Below, piece by piece: positions 44,584 through 56,496 of a stretch of 64,000 bases of DNA. How positions within the stretch are numbered: position 1 is the stretch's first letter; each line of letters starts with the position of its first letter. The stretch lies in assembly GCA_039519185.1 (NCBI GenBank), contig CM076847.1, positions 28,269,251-28,333,250 of the forward strand, in the 5' to 3' direction. Position numbers and translations under genes: made by a program. The notes beneath the pieces were generated by a model. The model did not search any database, was not told the origin of the DNA, and saw only the letters and a list, made by a program, of their open reading frames with translations. This DNA comes from Astragalus membranaceus. Its lineage: Eukaryota; Streptophyta; Magnoliopsida; Fabales; Fabaceae.

Positions 44584-47140
44584 GTGCGATCTGGCTAGAA
44601 CAAAACAAACCCGCCGGGTTATCGATATTAATCGTCCAAATGTTGCCAAACTGATGGCTTCCGATCCTAGAGACTCGGAAGGAGTTCGCACCGATAACGT
44701 TAGATCGGCGGAGCCCGATGTTCACGAGGGATTTAATTCGGCTCCCAACAGCTTCCAAGCGGAAGAGCGCTCTCCCGAGATTCCTAATAATGAACTGATG
44801 GAGGAAGGTCGCGCGAACGAGGTCGACGTAGTGGTCATTGAGTCGGACGAGTCCGATGGTGATGATGGGGGAGAGCAATGGAGCACCAACTCTCCCTGGA
44901 GTTCTGACGATAGCGAGGCCTAAGTTGAGGCCGAGGTTGAGGCTGAAGTTGAGGGTTTTGCCGAAAGTCAGAATAACGAGGAAGACCTTCCTAAAGATCG
45001 GAGCAAAGGAAAGGGTTTTGCTGAAGGCGATTCTGATGAGTACTCCAACACCGGGGTTGGATTGGTCGACGTCCCCCTGTTGTTTCCTTTAAGTACTACA
45101 CGGGAATTTTCCTGGGTGTCGGGGTCGTTGAGGGCGATCCGATCTGTATATAAGGCCGGTGATGATATGAGCCATATTGTTAAAATAATTTCTGGGAGAA
45201 TGGGATATATTTGGAGGGCGGAAGCCATGGGAAAAGGTCAGCATGTCGCTGTTTGGGCCCTGGCCCTCAAGTTCGTGATGTACGAGGTGACGATTGTCAC
45301 TATGAACCTCCGACCTCCATTGACCGCCTTTCAGCAAGAGGTTTTGGGAAGGTTGAACCTCGCTCCTACCCAAATCCACCCCAATGCCTGGGCCTTCATG
45401 CGGGTTTTTGAGCTGATGTGCATTCATTTGGAGAGGCCGATCTCTGTTAATTTGTTTTTCTTTTTATTTGAAATAAATAGACGGCACGAGGATGGGTCTA
45501 AAGATCGGTGGGAGCATGTGAGCCTCAGGGCCAGAAGGAACACCAAAATTTTCATGCTCTATTCCGACTCCCTGAAGGGAAATTGGAAAGACAGATTCTT
45601 TTTGTTGAGCCTTTGAATGACGTGGCCGTGAGTTACGTCGGCAAATATAGTGATGATGGACAATCTCTGGAGTCGACTAAGTTTCCCATCGGGTGGTCTC
45701 TTTCTCACTTCAATCGCCCCCCCAAATTCCTATACGGCCAGCTTAAGCAGGCTGAGTGACGAGGACACAGAGTCATTGGCGATCTTGACGAACTTTGCTG
45801 ATCTAATTCCTTGGAGAGATCCGAAGAAATTTGGTATCGACACAGCGAAGTTGGTCGAGGCGGGCTCGAGATCGCAAGTTTTAGCGGTGCTCGGTAGGGT
45901 CGGATACTAATAGATATGCTTTCTGCTTTTGTCCTATTTCAAGATCGGTATTCCTTATCTCATCTTTTTGTTTTTCTTTGCAGATCAAATGGCTCCTGAC
46001 AAGTTCGCCATTCTGAGGGCTGCTGCAGAAAGGAGGGCCGCCCTTCAGGAAGGGAGCTCCGATGCTCCTCCGATCCCTCAGGGAACCCCGAGGCGAGATG
46101 ATCCTATACCAGTTGTACCAATTAACACCATTACTGTTGTGAGTGCTGAAGATCAGACTGGCGATCTTCAGCATCGGAAATGTCAAACGAACTTGGTGCA
46201 GGCTGGTCGCCCTTCAACTCATGCATCCCCCTCTCAGGCCCCAGTCAAAAGGGTACAATCGGACCAGGGGGGTCTCCCAAGGTGTCAAAGAAAGGCCTTC
46301 ATGAAAAAGATGGCTCAAAGAGACGCCGATCTTCTACTATCCCTATTGTTGATGACTTTTTGAGAAAGAACCTTGAGGAGTACCGGGCTGATCTGGTGGA
46401 AGCCGTCGCGAAACTCTTTAGGCATTTGGCCGACATCTCCAAAATGCAAAGGGAGGAAGCGGAAACCCGAGTTAAAGGTGATTGTGGGAAAACCGACGTC
46501 TCCCTCCCTTGCTGTTTTTGTTGTTTTATCTTTATAACTTAGCTTGTATTCTTTTAATTTCAGGGGCCCTGAAAGAGAGAGATGACGAGCGAGCTCTGAA
46601 GGAAGCGGAAAGGAGGAAATATGAGTCGCTCTCTTCCACCCCGGCGACGGCTCAGAAGGACCTTTCCGACCTACGGAAGGAGAAAAAAGATCTTGAAAAC
46701 CAGCGGGACTCTGCCTCCAACAAGGTTAAGGAGCTCGAGCTTCGGATTTCCGAGCTTGAGGCTAAAGAGAAAGAAGCCGTGGAGTTGGTTAAGACTTTGA
46801 GGAATCGGATCTCCGATCTTGAGCCGCTATTCAGAAAGCTCGGGAAGAGGGGACCAACCCCCAAAATCAGGTTGCAGATCTCCAGGAAAAATTGAGGCAG
46901 GCTGAAGAGGGAGCTCGGAAGGCCCAGCTTGAAAGTGCCGATATAGCGGTGATGGCTCTTGGGATGGCGGGGGAAGGCTTTAACAAAGCTCTTGACCAAG
47001 TTGCCTTGGTTCACCCTTCGCTTCCTCTTGATAGAGAGGTACTGAGCGTTGATCATTCCGTGGAGGGGAATGAGATCGTCAAGATCGACTCGGCTTCCAA
47101 TGAACGTGTGATCATTTACTCTCGCCGATCCGATGCTTAA
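44584..47140 (+). pseudogene. Antisense 'putative gypsy-type transposon' domain gene in the Tat-type element, broken
   Basis: Starts at the ATG at 44654 after a 5' UTR intron. N-terminus acidic (44654-44920), then TAA at 44921-44923, after which the same frame goes on. 45100-45620 carries the domain known as putative gypsy-type transposon (Transposase_28 type), with NLRPPLTAFQQEVLGRLNLAP and a downstream GNWKDRFF motif. A one-base frame change lies at about 45600 and another near 45757. Two further introns are likely (about 45894-45983 and 46479-46563, both ending in a good acceptor). The last exons encode a long coiled coil (46570-46850) and a short conserved tail to 47140, with further frame changes near 46180 and 46870. 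The function of this family is unknown; it is a regular antisense passenger of Tat elements. Here it is dead. Confidence 0.7.
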
Positions 47141-47766
47141 ACCATGATTGGAGGTAGACATTTTCGGGGTTCCGGGTGGAACCGGTTTGACTAAGGTTTC
47201 GAGTTCCAGGCGGAACCGGCATTTCGCCTTGTAATTTTTTTTGAAAGTCTTTTGAACTTGAGGAACCGGCTGAATCCGGGGTAGTCTGTAATTTTTTGCT
47301 TTAGCTGCCCGCATTTCCGATTTTTATTTACCTCGGTTGCGCTTTATTTTTTGTACTCGCATGTTAAAATTTGTACATTTGTGTTTTACTTTGCTCAAGT
47401 AACGTGCATCGCCTTCAGGGCAGTTTACCGGGACTCGGCACAGATCGAACTCGCCCTTAAGGGTGATGGCAGGCTCGGCCATCGGTCTTGGCGATCGGAA
47501 TCCCCAAGACCTCTTCGGCTCCTCGAACAGTTTACCGCGACTCAGCCCAAATCGAACTCGTTCAAGGAGAGTCTGTGACGACCTCGGATGGAGGTTGTAT
47601 TGAACGTTGGGTGCCGGGTTCCGATCTTATAGCAAGGGGCCTCGCGCATAACCGTTAGACTGGGCTCCCTTTTGAACACCGGATTTTCAAATTAGTGGTC
47701 ATAATGAATAGTCATGAAGGTCTTTTTAGATGCGAAATGTTCCTACATCGGCATACATAATACTTT
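47141..47766. other. Spacer between the antisense gene end and the pol end
   Basis: Non-coding, convergent 3' ends. Holds a short repeat (AACCGG-rich, about 47170-47280) and a duplicated ACTCGGCACAGATCGAACTCG-like block (47431-47560). Confidence 0.45.
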
Positions 47767-49853
47767 TCAAAGCGTAATTAAACTGTAATACTGCTTCAAC
47801 TTGGCAGCGTTCCAAGTTCTTGGGATTGCTTTTCCTTCTAAAGTTTCCAACTGGAATGCGCCGTTACCGGTTTTAGATATGACTCGATAGGGTCCTTCCC
47901 AGTTCGGAGCGAGCTTCCCTTGAGTGGCATTCCTTAAGCCGACGTTGGCCCTTCGGAACACCAAGGTGCCGACTTCGAAATCTCTCGGGACAACTTTCGC
48001 GTTGTACCGGCTTGCTATCCTCTGTTTGATCTGTGCTTCTTTGATAGAGGCTCTCCCTCAAACCTCGTCGATGAGGTCGAGGTCCTCCTTTAGAGCCTGG
48101 GCATTTTCTTCAGGCGATTTTGGGTGAAGTGTCCTCCAACTAAGTTCTCTGATTTCAACAGGAACTACCGCCTCGCTCCCGTAGGAGAGTCGGAAAGGGG
48201 TCTCCCCCGTTAAACTCTGCGGGGTGGTTCTGTAGGCCCACAACACATAAGGTAGTTCCTCATCCCATTTTCCCTTGGCTTCATCAAGCCATTTTCTCAA
48301 TCCATTGAGGAGTACCTTGTTTGCGGCCTCTGCCTGCCCGTTAGTTTGGGGGTGTTCTACCGAGGTGAACGGATGTTTAATCTGAAGATCGGCCATGAGT
48401 TTCCTGAAGCCCTTGTCAGTGAACTGGGTTCCGTTATTAGTGATTACTACCTCGGGGATCCCGAATTTGGTCATAATATTCTTTTTGAACAACTTGATGC
48501 GGTTCCTTGCGCTGATAATGGCTAGAGGCTCGGCTTCAATCCATTTTGTGGAGTAGTCTACAGCCACTATTAGGTACTTGACCTGACCGGGGGCAGTTGG
48601 GAACGGCCCTAAGAGATCTATCCCCCACCACGCGAAAGGCCATGGCGAGGTGAGACTAGTGAGCTCGGCAGGAGGTGCTATATGAACCTTGGCATGGACG
48701 TGACACTTCTTGCATTTTTTGACATAGTTTGTTGCATCGGTTTCCATGGTTGACCAGAAATATCCTACCCTTAAGGCTTTTCGAGCTAGAGACCGATCTC
48801 CAAGGTGTTGTCCGCAGATCCCCTCGTGGATCTCGGCTAAGACATAATATGCTTCTTCTCCTTCAACGCATTTTAATAATGGCGCGAAGAGGCTTCTTCT
48901 GTAAAGCGTTCCGTCGATTATGGAGAAAGATGAGGCCTTCCTCCTGATTAACTTGGCTTCGCGGGAGTCCGGAGGCTCGTGTCCCGACTTGATATACTCC
49001 ATTGCTGGTGAGATCCAACCTTTGCTTTCCTCAACTACATTGATGGAAAAAGCGGGCCCCGGGTTGGGGAGAACGTTGGGTTTGTTTAGCGTTTCTTGGA
49101 TTATTGATTAGTGATTTCCCGGAACTTTGGTGCTGGCGAGCTTGGAAAGATAGTCCGCTCTGATGTTTTCCGTTCTGGGAACGTGCTAAACCTCTACAAA
49201 CACGAAATAGGAAAGCAATTCCCGCACTCGGGTTAAATACTTCTGCAAGGTCGGATCTTTGGCTTCGTATTGCTTTCCGATTTGCGAGACTACCAACAAC
49301 GAGTCTGTGTTTAAGGAGAGTCGAGTAACTCGGAGGTCTATGGCAAGTCGGAGTCCTGCTATGCATGCCTCGTATTCTGCCTGGTTGTTTGAAGTTGGGA
49401 AACCAAAGGTGAGGGATACCTCGATTACAATGCCCGCCGGGCTCTCAAGTATTAGCCCCGCACCACTCCCTTTAGGATTTGAGGATCCATCTACATGGAG
49501 CATCCACAATTCGCCTTCAGGGTCGGCCGGGGTCATTTCAGCGACAAAATCGGCAAGTATCTGAGCTTTCATAGCCGGCCTGGTCTCGTATTTAATGCCG
49601 AACTCAGAGAGTTATACTGCCCATTTAATCATTCGTCCTGCTAGGTCAGGTCGGTGCAAGATCTGTCGGATCGGGTAGTTCGTCCGTACCACAACCTGAT
49701 GAGGGACGAAGTAAGGTCGGAGGCGGCACGCCGAGATGAGTAGAGCAAAGGCGATTTTTTCTATTTTCTGGTATCTAACTTCTGATCCTTGAAAAGCTTT
49801 GCTCACAAAGTATACTGGACTCTGACCAGTCCCTGTTTCCCGAATGAGAACAG
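47767..49853 (-). pseudogene. Tat-type pol, 3' half: RNase H end, archaeal-type RNase H, integrase
   Basis: Read on the minus strand from 49853: the end of the first RNase H (SKAFQGSEVRYQKIEKIAFAL), then the second, archaeal-type RNase H (LHVDGSSNPKGSGAGLIL, about 49500-49440, with NNQAEYEACIAGL), then integrase (HHCC finger about 48700-48850; core WWGIDLLGPFP; NNGTQF at about 48425). The second catalytic Asp of the integrase is replaced by Asn. Stops: TAA near 49613 and 49109, TAG near 49186, TGA at 48058-48060; the frame continues after each to the end at 47767. Several of these could be Gln or Arg codons hit by C-to-T. The left part joins 59295 across the nested insertion. Dead. Confidence 0.85.
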
Positions 49854-49904
49854 TGATAACTCTATTTTATATCACTACAACAGAATAAATTAAAAAGATC
49901 GCCA

Positions 49905-50210
49905 AATGAGGAGCGCTTTTCTATCGGGCGCTCCCTATTTCTAACACGGAAGCTCAATGAGGAGCGCTTTCCTATCGGGCGCTCCCTATTTCTAACACGG
50001 AAGCTCAATGAGGAGCGCTTTTTTTCTGAGCGCTCCCTATGTTTTACGCGTCCTCCAATATGAGTAGCGCTTCGTGGTTCAAGCGCTCCCTATGTGTTAC
50101 GCGTCCTCCACAATGAGTAGCGCTTCGTGGTTTAAGCGCTCCCTATGTGTTACGCGTCCTCCACAATGAGTAGCGCTTCGTGGTTTAAGCGCTCCCTATG
50201 TCTAAAATAT
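49905..50210. repeat. CACTA left subterminal repeats
   Basis: Direct repeats of ~51 bp (GAGGAGCGCTTTTCTATCGG type, from 49905) and then of ~50 bp (GTAGCGCTTCGTGG type, to 50210), each with AGCGCT cores. In En/Spm such subterminal motifs bind the TNPA-type protein. Confidence 0.85.
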
Positions 50211-50214
50211 TATT

Positions 50215-50783
50215 CCTTTCCTCCTTATTTTTCCTCCTTCCCGTTGAAACCTAACTGTTCACTCACTCTCCAGCGCTGTCGTTCACTGCCTCTCGTCCCT
50301 GTTCACTCACTCTCATCGCCTCCCCTTCGCCGCCGTTAACAGCGCCGTCCCTGTTCACTCACTCTCGTTTGCTGCTACGGTTTCTCCTTGAACGTCGCGC
50401 GCCTCCCTCCTCTGTTCGCTCACTCTCATCGCCTCCTCTTCGCCGCCGTCAACAGCGTCGTCGACCAAGCCAACGACGCCTCCCTCCCCAGTTCACTCAC
50501 TCTGTCTCGTTTGCTGCTTCTGTTTCTCCCCTTGCCGCAGCTCGTCCTCCCTTGCTGTCTCGTAAGTTACTCTTAGCTTTCACATTATTTTGATAATTTT
50601 TCTTTTATTTTCTCATTGCAACTGTAATGTGTGCAAACTGCAAGGTGGTTTTTGTGATTGAGGGCTGGGGATGTTAGCCTTCTTCACCATTTTCTGGTTT
50701 TAAAAGCATTTTACTAGTCATTGAATTTTGATACATGTTTGTTCATATTAGGAAGTTCTCTTAGACGATAATATTGGTTAAAT
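50215..50783 (+). promoter_or_regulatory. 5' UTR region of the CACTA transposase, with tandem CT-rich repeats and an intron
   Basis: CT-rich leader with repeated GTTCACTCACTCTC blocks (about 50250-50510) and a probable intron 50562-50751 (GTAAGT..ATTAG). The start codon at 50784 follows 32 bases after the acceptor. Confidence 0.55.
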
Positions 50784-53700
50784 ATGGATCGAAAGTGGAT
50801 GTCTGCAAATCGTTTTTCGAAGGAATATGTCGATGGAGTAGAATATTTTGTTAACTTTGCTGTTCGACGATTGGGAACTTCTATGAATATCAAATGTCCA
50901 TGTTTACAGTGTTGTTATGTAAACTCAGTTACCGCAGTTGAGCTTGCAGGACATTTAAGGGCCTACGGGATCGATCAAAGTTATACTTGTTGGACAATGC
51001 ACGGTGAGGAAAGAGGTGAATCTTCGAATATGAATAATAATTCCGAGAGATGTGAATCTTCGAATATGAATAATAATTCCGAAAAATATAGATTTGATGG
51101 CGACCAACTTGAAGAGATGACAAAGGCAGTTGAAGATGATCTTAATGATTCCCCTCAAAAGTTTGAGAAGTTGATAACCGATGCAGAGACACCTTTGTAT
51201 GCGGGTTGTACTGAGTTCACAAAATTATTGGCGGTGATAAAGTTGTATAACTTGAAAACTTGCCACGGATGGACGGATAAGAGCTTTACTGAATTACTCG
51301 CACTATTGAAAGATATGTTGCCGAAGGATAATGTGCTCCCTTCTCGACGTATGATGCAAGACAAATGTTAGGGTCAATTGGCTTGAATTATGAGAAGATA
51401 CACGCTTGTCCCAATGACTGCATATTATTTCGGAATGAACATTCCTTGTTAAAGTCGTGTCCTAAATGTAATGCATCGCGGTATAAGAAGAAAGAATCTG
51501 CTCCAGAAAAGGTGTTGTGGTATTTTCCTATAATTCCTAGATTTAGGCGCAAGTACCGTAATTCAGAAGATGCAAAACACTTGACTTGGCATGAGGATGA
51601 AAGGATTAAAGATGGCTTGCTACGACATCCGGCGGATTCTCCGCAATGGAAAAAAATTGATATTGATTATCCTGATTTCGGGGAGGAACCAAGAAACCTT
51701 CGACTTGCATTGTCTGCTGATGGATTTAACCCATACGGTATACAGAGTAGCTCTCACAGTACATGGCCCGTGATTTTGGCGGTTTATAACTTACCTCCAT
51801 GGCTTTGTATGAAACGCAAGTATATGATGTTGTCTTTGTTAATTTCTGGGCCTAAACAACCGGGAAATGATATTGATGTATACTTGGCTCCTTTGATTGA
51901 AGACTTGAAGCTAATGTGGGAGACTGGCGTAGAGGTGTATGATGGGTTCAGAGAAGAGAGTTTCACCCTAAGGGCTATGATTTTTGGCACAATTAATGAC
52001 TTTCCAGCATATGGCAATTTATCTGGTTACAGTAACAAAGGTCAGTGTGCCTGCCCTATATGTGAAGATAATACAGATTGGATGTGGTTGGAACATGGTA
52101 AGAAGAATATCTACCTTGGTCATCGTAGATTTTTGCTTCCAACTCATCTGTATCGACTGTGGAGAAAGGCATTCAATGGGAATTCAGAAACCCGTAAAGC
52201 CCCCCCACCTTTGACAGGTGAACAGCTTTTTGAAAAGGTGAAAGATTTGAACATTAAATTTGGGAAGCCTTTTGCAGGAGAGCTTGCCAAACGAGGGTGG
52301 AAGAAAAAGTCGATTTTCTTTGAGTTGCCATACTGGAAGTCATTACATGTAAGACATTTCATTGATGTGATGCATGTTGAAAAAAATGTCTTCGAAAGTG
52401 TCATTGGTACCTTACTCAATATGCCAGAAAAGACTAAAGATACCATCAATGCAAGGTTGGACTTAGTTAGTATGGGGTTGAGACCCGAATTGGGTCCGAT
52501 AAAGAAGGGTACACGTACATATCTACCTCCGGCAGCTTATACTCTATCTAAGAAGGAGAAAATCATCTTTTGTAAGTTTCTTCATGAAGTTAAAGTTCCA
52601 GAGGGGTACTCTTCAAATGTTACAAACCTTGTATCGATGAAAGACCTCAAGTTGAAGTCTCTAAAGTCCCATGATTGTCATGTTCTCATGGAGAATTTGT
52701 TACCCATTGGTATACGATCCATTTTGCCCAACAAAGTGCGTCAGGCCATAACTAATCTTTGTTTCTTCTTTAAGGCGATTTGTAGTAGAGTGATTGACCC
52801 TGGAAAGTTGCCAGCGTTGCAAAGATCAATTACTGTCACATTATGTGAACTTGAGATGTTTTTCCCACCTTCATTCTTTGACATAATGATTCATCTAACA
52901 GTTCATCTGGTTAGAGAGACACAATTGTGTGGCCCATGTTACATGAGATGGATGTACCCTTTTGAACGTTACATGAAAATATTAAAAGGATATGTTAAAA
53001 ACCGATCACGACCTGAGGGTTGTATTGCTGAGCGCTACATAGTCGAAGAAGCTATTGAGTTCTACACCGACTATCTATCTAGTGTTGAATATTCTGTGGG
53101 GCTACCAAGAGAGCGTCACACAAGAAGCGTTTGTAAAGGAATGACAGGAAGCAAACTAGTGATGGTCTCAAGGAGGATTCTGGAGCAAGCACACTTATAT
53201 GTTCTGCACAATGACAGTGAGGTTGATTCATATGTTGCAACGCATATGGACATGCTTAAGAGTGATTACCCAAGTAAAGGTGAAGTTTGGCTAAGAAAAG
53301 AACACAATAGGAGTTTCATAGTGTGGCTAAGAAATCATATTTCTTTAGAGTTTGCTTCGAATCCTACCTTGATTTCTGATAGATTGAGATGGTTAGCAAA
53401 AGGTCCAAATATACATGTTTTCTCTTTCACCAGCTATTTACAAAACGGGTACACATTCTATACAAAAAACCAAGATGATCAGAGTAAAATGCAAAATAGT
53501 GGGGCGACTCTTGTAGCTCAATCTATGCATACATCAGGTGCCAAAGACAAAAATCCCATTTATGCGAATATGTCATACTTTGGAGTCATTGAACAAATAT
53601 GGGAGTTGGATTACAATATTTTTCGTGAGCCTGTGTTCCAATGTAAGTGGGCTGACAATAATAATGGTGTACAGATTGATGAGTCGGGGTTCATGCGAGT

Positions 53701-54070
53701 GAATTTCAACAAGTTAGGGTATAAAGATGAGCCTTTTATTTTAGCCTCGCAAGCTCAACAAGTGTTTTATGTCACTGATCCAGTTGATATCAATTGGTCC
53801 ATTGTTCTATTGACAAACAAAAAACTATTGGTTAATGATATTGGTGATAAAGCACCCGAAAATGTTGATATTGAGGATGACCCTTTCTTTGGGACATCAC
53901 AACCAATACTAGGGGAAACTACTTCAAAAGAGGATGTTGTGTATATTAGAAAAGATCATAGTGATGGAATCACGCTTCGTCGAAAACAAAGTACCAAGAA
54001 GCGAAAAGAAAAATATCATAGGAATAAACAAATTGTAAATAAAACTGTATTGAGGAAAAGGAAAAGGTAA
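50784..54070 (+). pseudogene. CACTA TNP2-type transposase, one frameshift
   Basis: Starts MDRKWM, the usual start of this family. The transposase-associated zinc-finger-like domain comes first (about residues 3-75, with CPCLQCC). A single-base loss at about 51341-51351 shifts the frame; the second frame (from about 51350) then runs 901 residues to 54070. It holds the tnp2 transposase domain (HACPNDC, then CPICED near 52050), a DUF4218-like segment (about 52840-53060, MRWMYPFERYMKILKGYVKNRSR), a DUF4216-like segment (53680-53830) and a strongly basic tail that looks like a nuclear signal. It would cut and move the element by recognising the TIRs. Total length fits the family. Apart from the one shift it is intact. 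Confidence 0.88.
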
Positions 54071-54167
54071 TCTAACTTACTTTTAGACTTATTTTGCTTG
54101 TCTCTTCTTTATTCATCTTCAAATTGTATATATTAAGTTACTTTTTCATTAATATATCGCAGAACAG

Positions 54168-56449
54168 ATGACATTGCATAGCGATGATAGTGGGCATGAT
54201 AGTGCTGATGCGAGTGATCATGAGCCCCCAAAAAAGGCCACTCGCCGTGGAATGACCGTAAAAAAGAATATCATCAACCGGCAAAGTAAAGGACTTCCAA
54301 AACTTCCGGTAAGATATATACTAATTAACTAAATTTATAACTTAGTTTAAACTATTTGTTATCTAATTTACGTAAGTAATAATGTAGGTCCAATGGAATG
54401 TTAAAGGCCAACCAATTGGTCGAAATGGTAAACAGTTGAGTACTTTCATTGGTACTAAAGTGAAGCAAACGGTACCGATTACAATCAATACATGGAATGA
54501 TAAACGTAATCTCGCTTTGGAAAGACTCAAAGAGGAGCTATGGTGTATGATTCAGGTATATAATTTTGAATATATATAGTTATCTTCTTATATAATCATG
54601 TAACCATATATTGATAATATTTTCATTGTTGTGTGTAAGCAGACTTATTTTGATGTTGATGAGTCTCGGAAAGGATTCTGTCTTATGAAAGCTGGAAAGT
54701 TACATAGGAAGTTCGGAACTACTCTAAAGAATAAATGGATGACAGATGATGAAGGGAACCTCTTACACCATCCCCCACCACTATATAGTGAGACTATAAA
54801 TCAGGAGGATTGGAATGTCTTTATAACCAAACGCACCGAAGATGAAAACTTCTTGGTTTGTACAATTACCTTTTAACTTAACTATATTTGACAATTATTA
54901 TGCATTAATTAATGTATATTTATGTGTCTATACAGACATTATGCAATGAAAATCGAGAGAGAGCAAAAAGTCCTGATTACCCTTATAGAGGCGGTGTTAA
55001 GGGTTATCAAGACATTGAAGAAAGAATGGTAAGGACAACATCCTTTATTTCAACTTTTACTATTATTAATCAATCTTTTGATATATTTATTAACAATTGG
55101 TAAATTTTAATAGCTAGTGGAGGTGGGGAAAGATCCAACTGAAGAATCCGTTGACCGGCATGTTTTGTGGCTAGAAGCCCGAGTAAGCAAAGATGGTGTG
55201 ATTAAAGATCCAAAAACGAAAGAGGTGTCTCAAAGAATTGTAAGTACGATAAAATTAAAATTGTTTCGTAATTTTGATTATAGTTATAATGTCTAATAAT
55301 GTTTAATACTTATTGTGAATTAGGAGACCATATCACAATCAGTAGAACAAGGACAAACAACTGATTTTGATGGTGGGAATGACATCCTTAGCCGTGCTTT
55401 GGAACTTGAAGAGTATTCGGGTCGTGTGAGGGGTACTGGATTTGGTGTTACTCCGACATCTTTTTGGGGTCCAAATAGGCCTAAAAAAAAGAAACTAAAG
55501 AAAGACAGTTGGAGCAATTGGTGTTCAAGCTAATGGATGAAGTTGCCGATTTAAGAGATAGAGTTGGACCAAGGATTGATCAACCATCCCCTAAGCTAGA
55601 TAGCTTCAGAGATAGTTTTACCATTGCGTCTAATGAGGTATTTATCTTTAAAATCTCTTTTCTTTGTACATATTACATCAATTTATTCATATTCTAATTT
55701 TTGTTTATCATTGATTTAGGGTAACAATAATGATTGTAAACTATATATATCAAACCCTCCTAAATTAGTTGCAAGGGGTTTAATTTGTAATGAACTGGGC
55801 ACTTTATTGCACAATCTACCCATTCCCGAAAATCATGTAAGAGTCAGAGTTGACGTTGCAATTGTGGGGGATGCAAACTTGCCTGTACCAGTAAACAGTA
55901 TAGGGATCATGACTGTGGATGATGCAATTGGTACTTTTGTGGCATGGCCAGTAAACCTCATTAATGTAAGTGACAGTATATTTGTTAGTAATTTATTAAC
56001 AAATATATTTATTTCCAACTATACTTATTACTAAATAGTTGTTTTTTCAAAAATATAGGTATCTCAACGGACAAAATCTAAAGTTAGTGGGAATGTTGAA
56101 AGATCTCGACCTTCTAATGCTGGCAAGTCAAAAGTTAGTGGGAATGTTGGTGGGAATGTTGGCAAATCTAAAGCTTCTGGGAAAGAGATTGAATCCCGAC
56201 ATTTCCAGTCTATTGCTGGCAGATCTTCTAGCAATGCCATGGACTTTATCAGTTACTTAAAAATTCATGCGTTAAACCACTTGGATAGTGACGCCATGAT
56301 CGAGGCATTTATGGATAGAGGGATTTTTGGAGAGGAGCAAGTGTTAGCTTTGAATCAAGAGGAACTCAAGGCGGTATATGATCATGAGTGGGCAAGTGCG
56401 ACTAGTATTAGAGCATATATCAGGTACTTATCTATTGATGTTTTTATTG

Positions 56450-56496
<47 letters not shown>

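Noticed and set aside
46652..47314. Minus-strand ORF of 220 codons
   Set aside because: It is the shadow of the coiled-coil exons of the antisense gene on the plus strand.
49854..49872. Solo LTR start as part of the CACTA element
   Set aside because: The CACTA begins at the TIR at 49873 with TSD TAT. The preceding 19 bases align with the Athila-type LTR start and resume after 58272.
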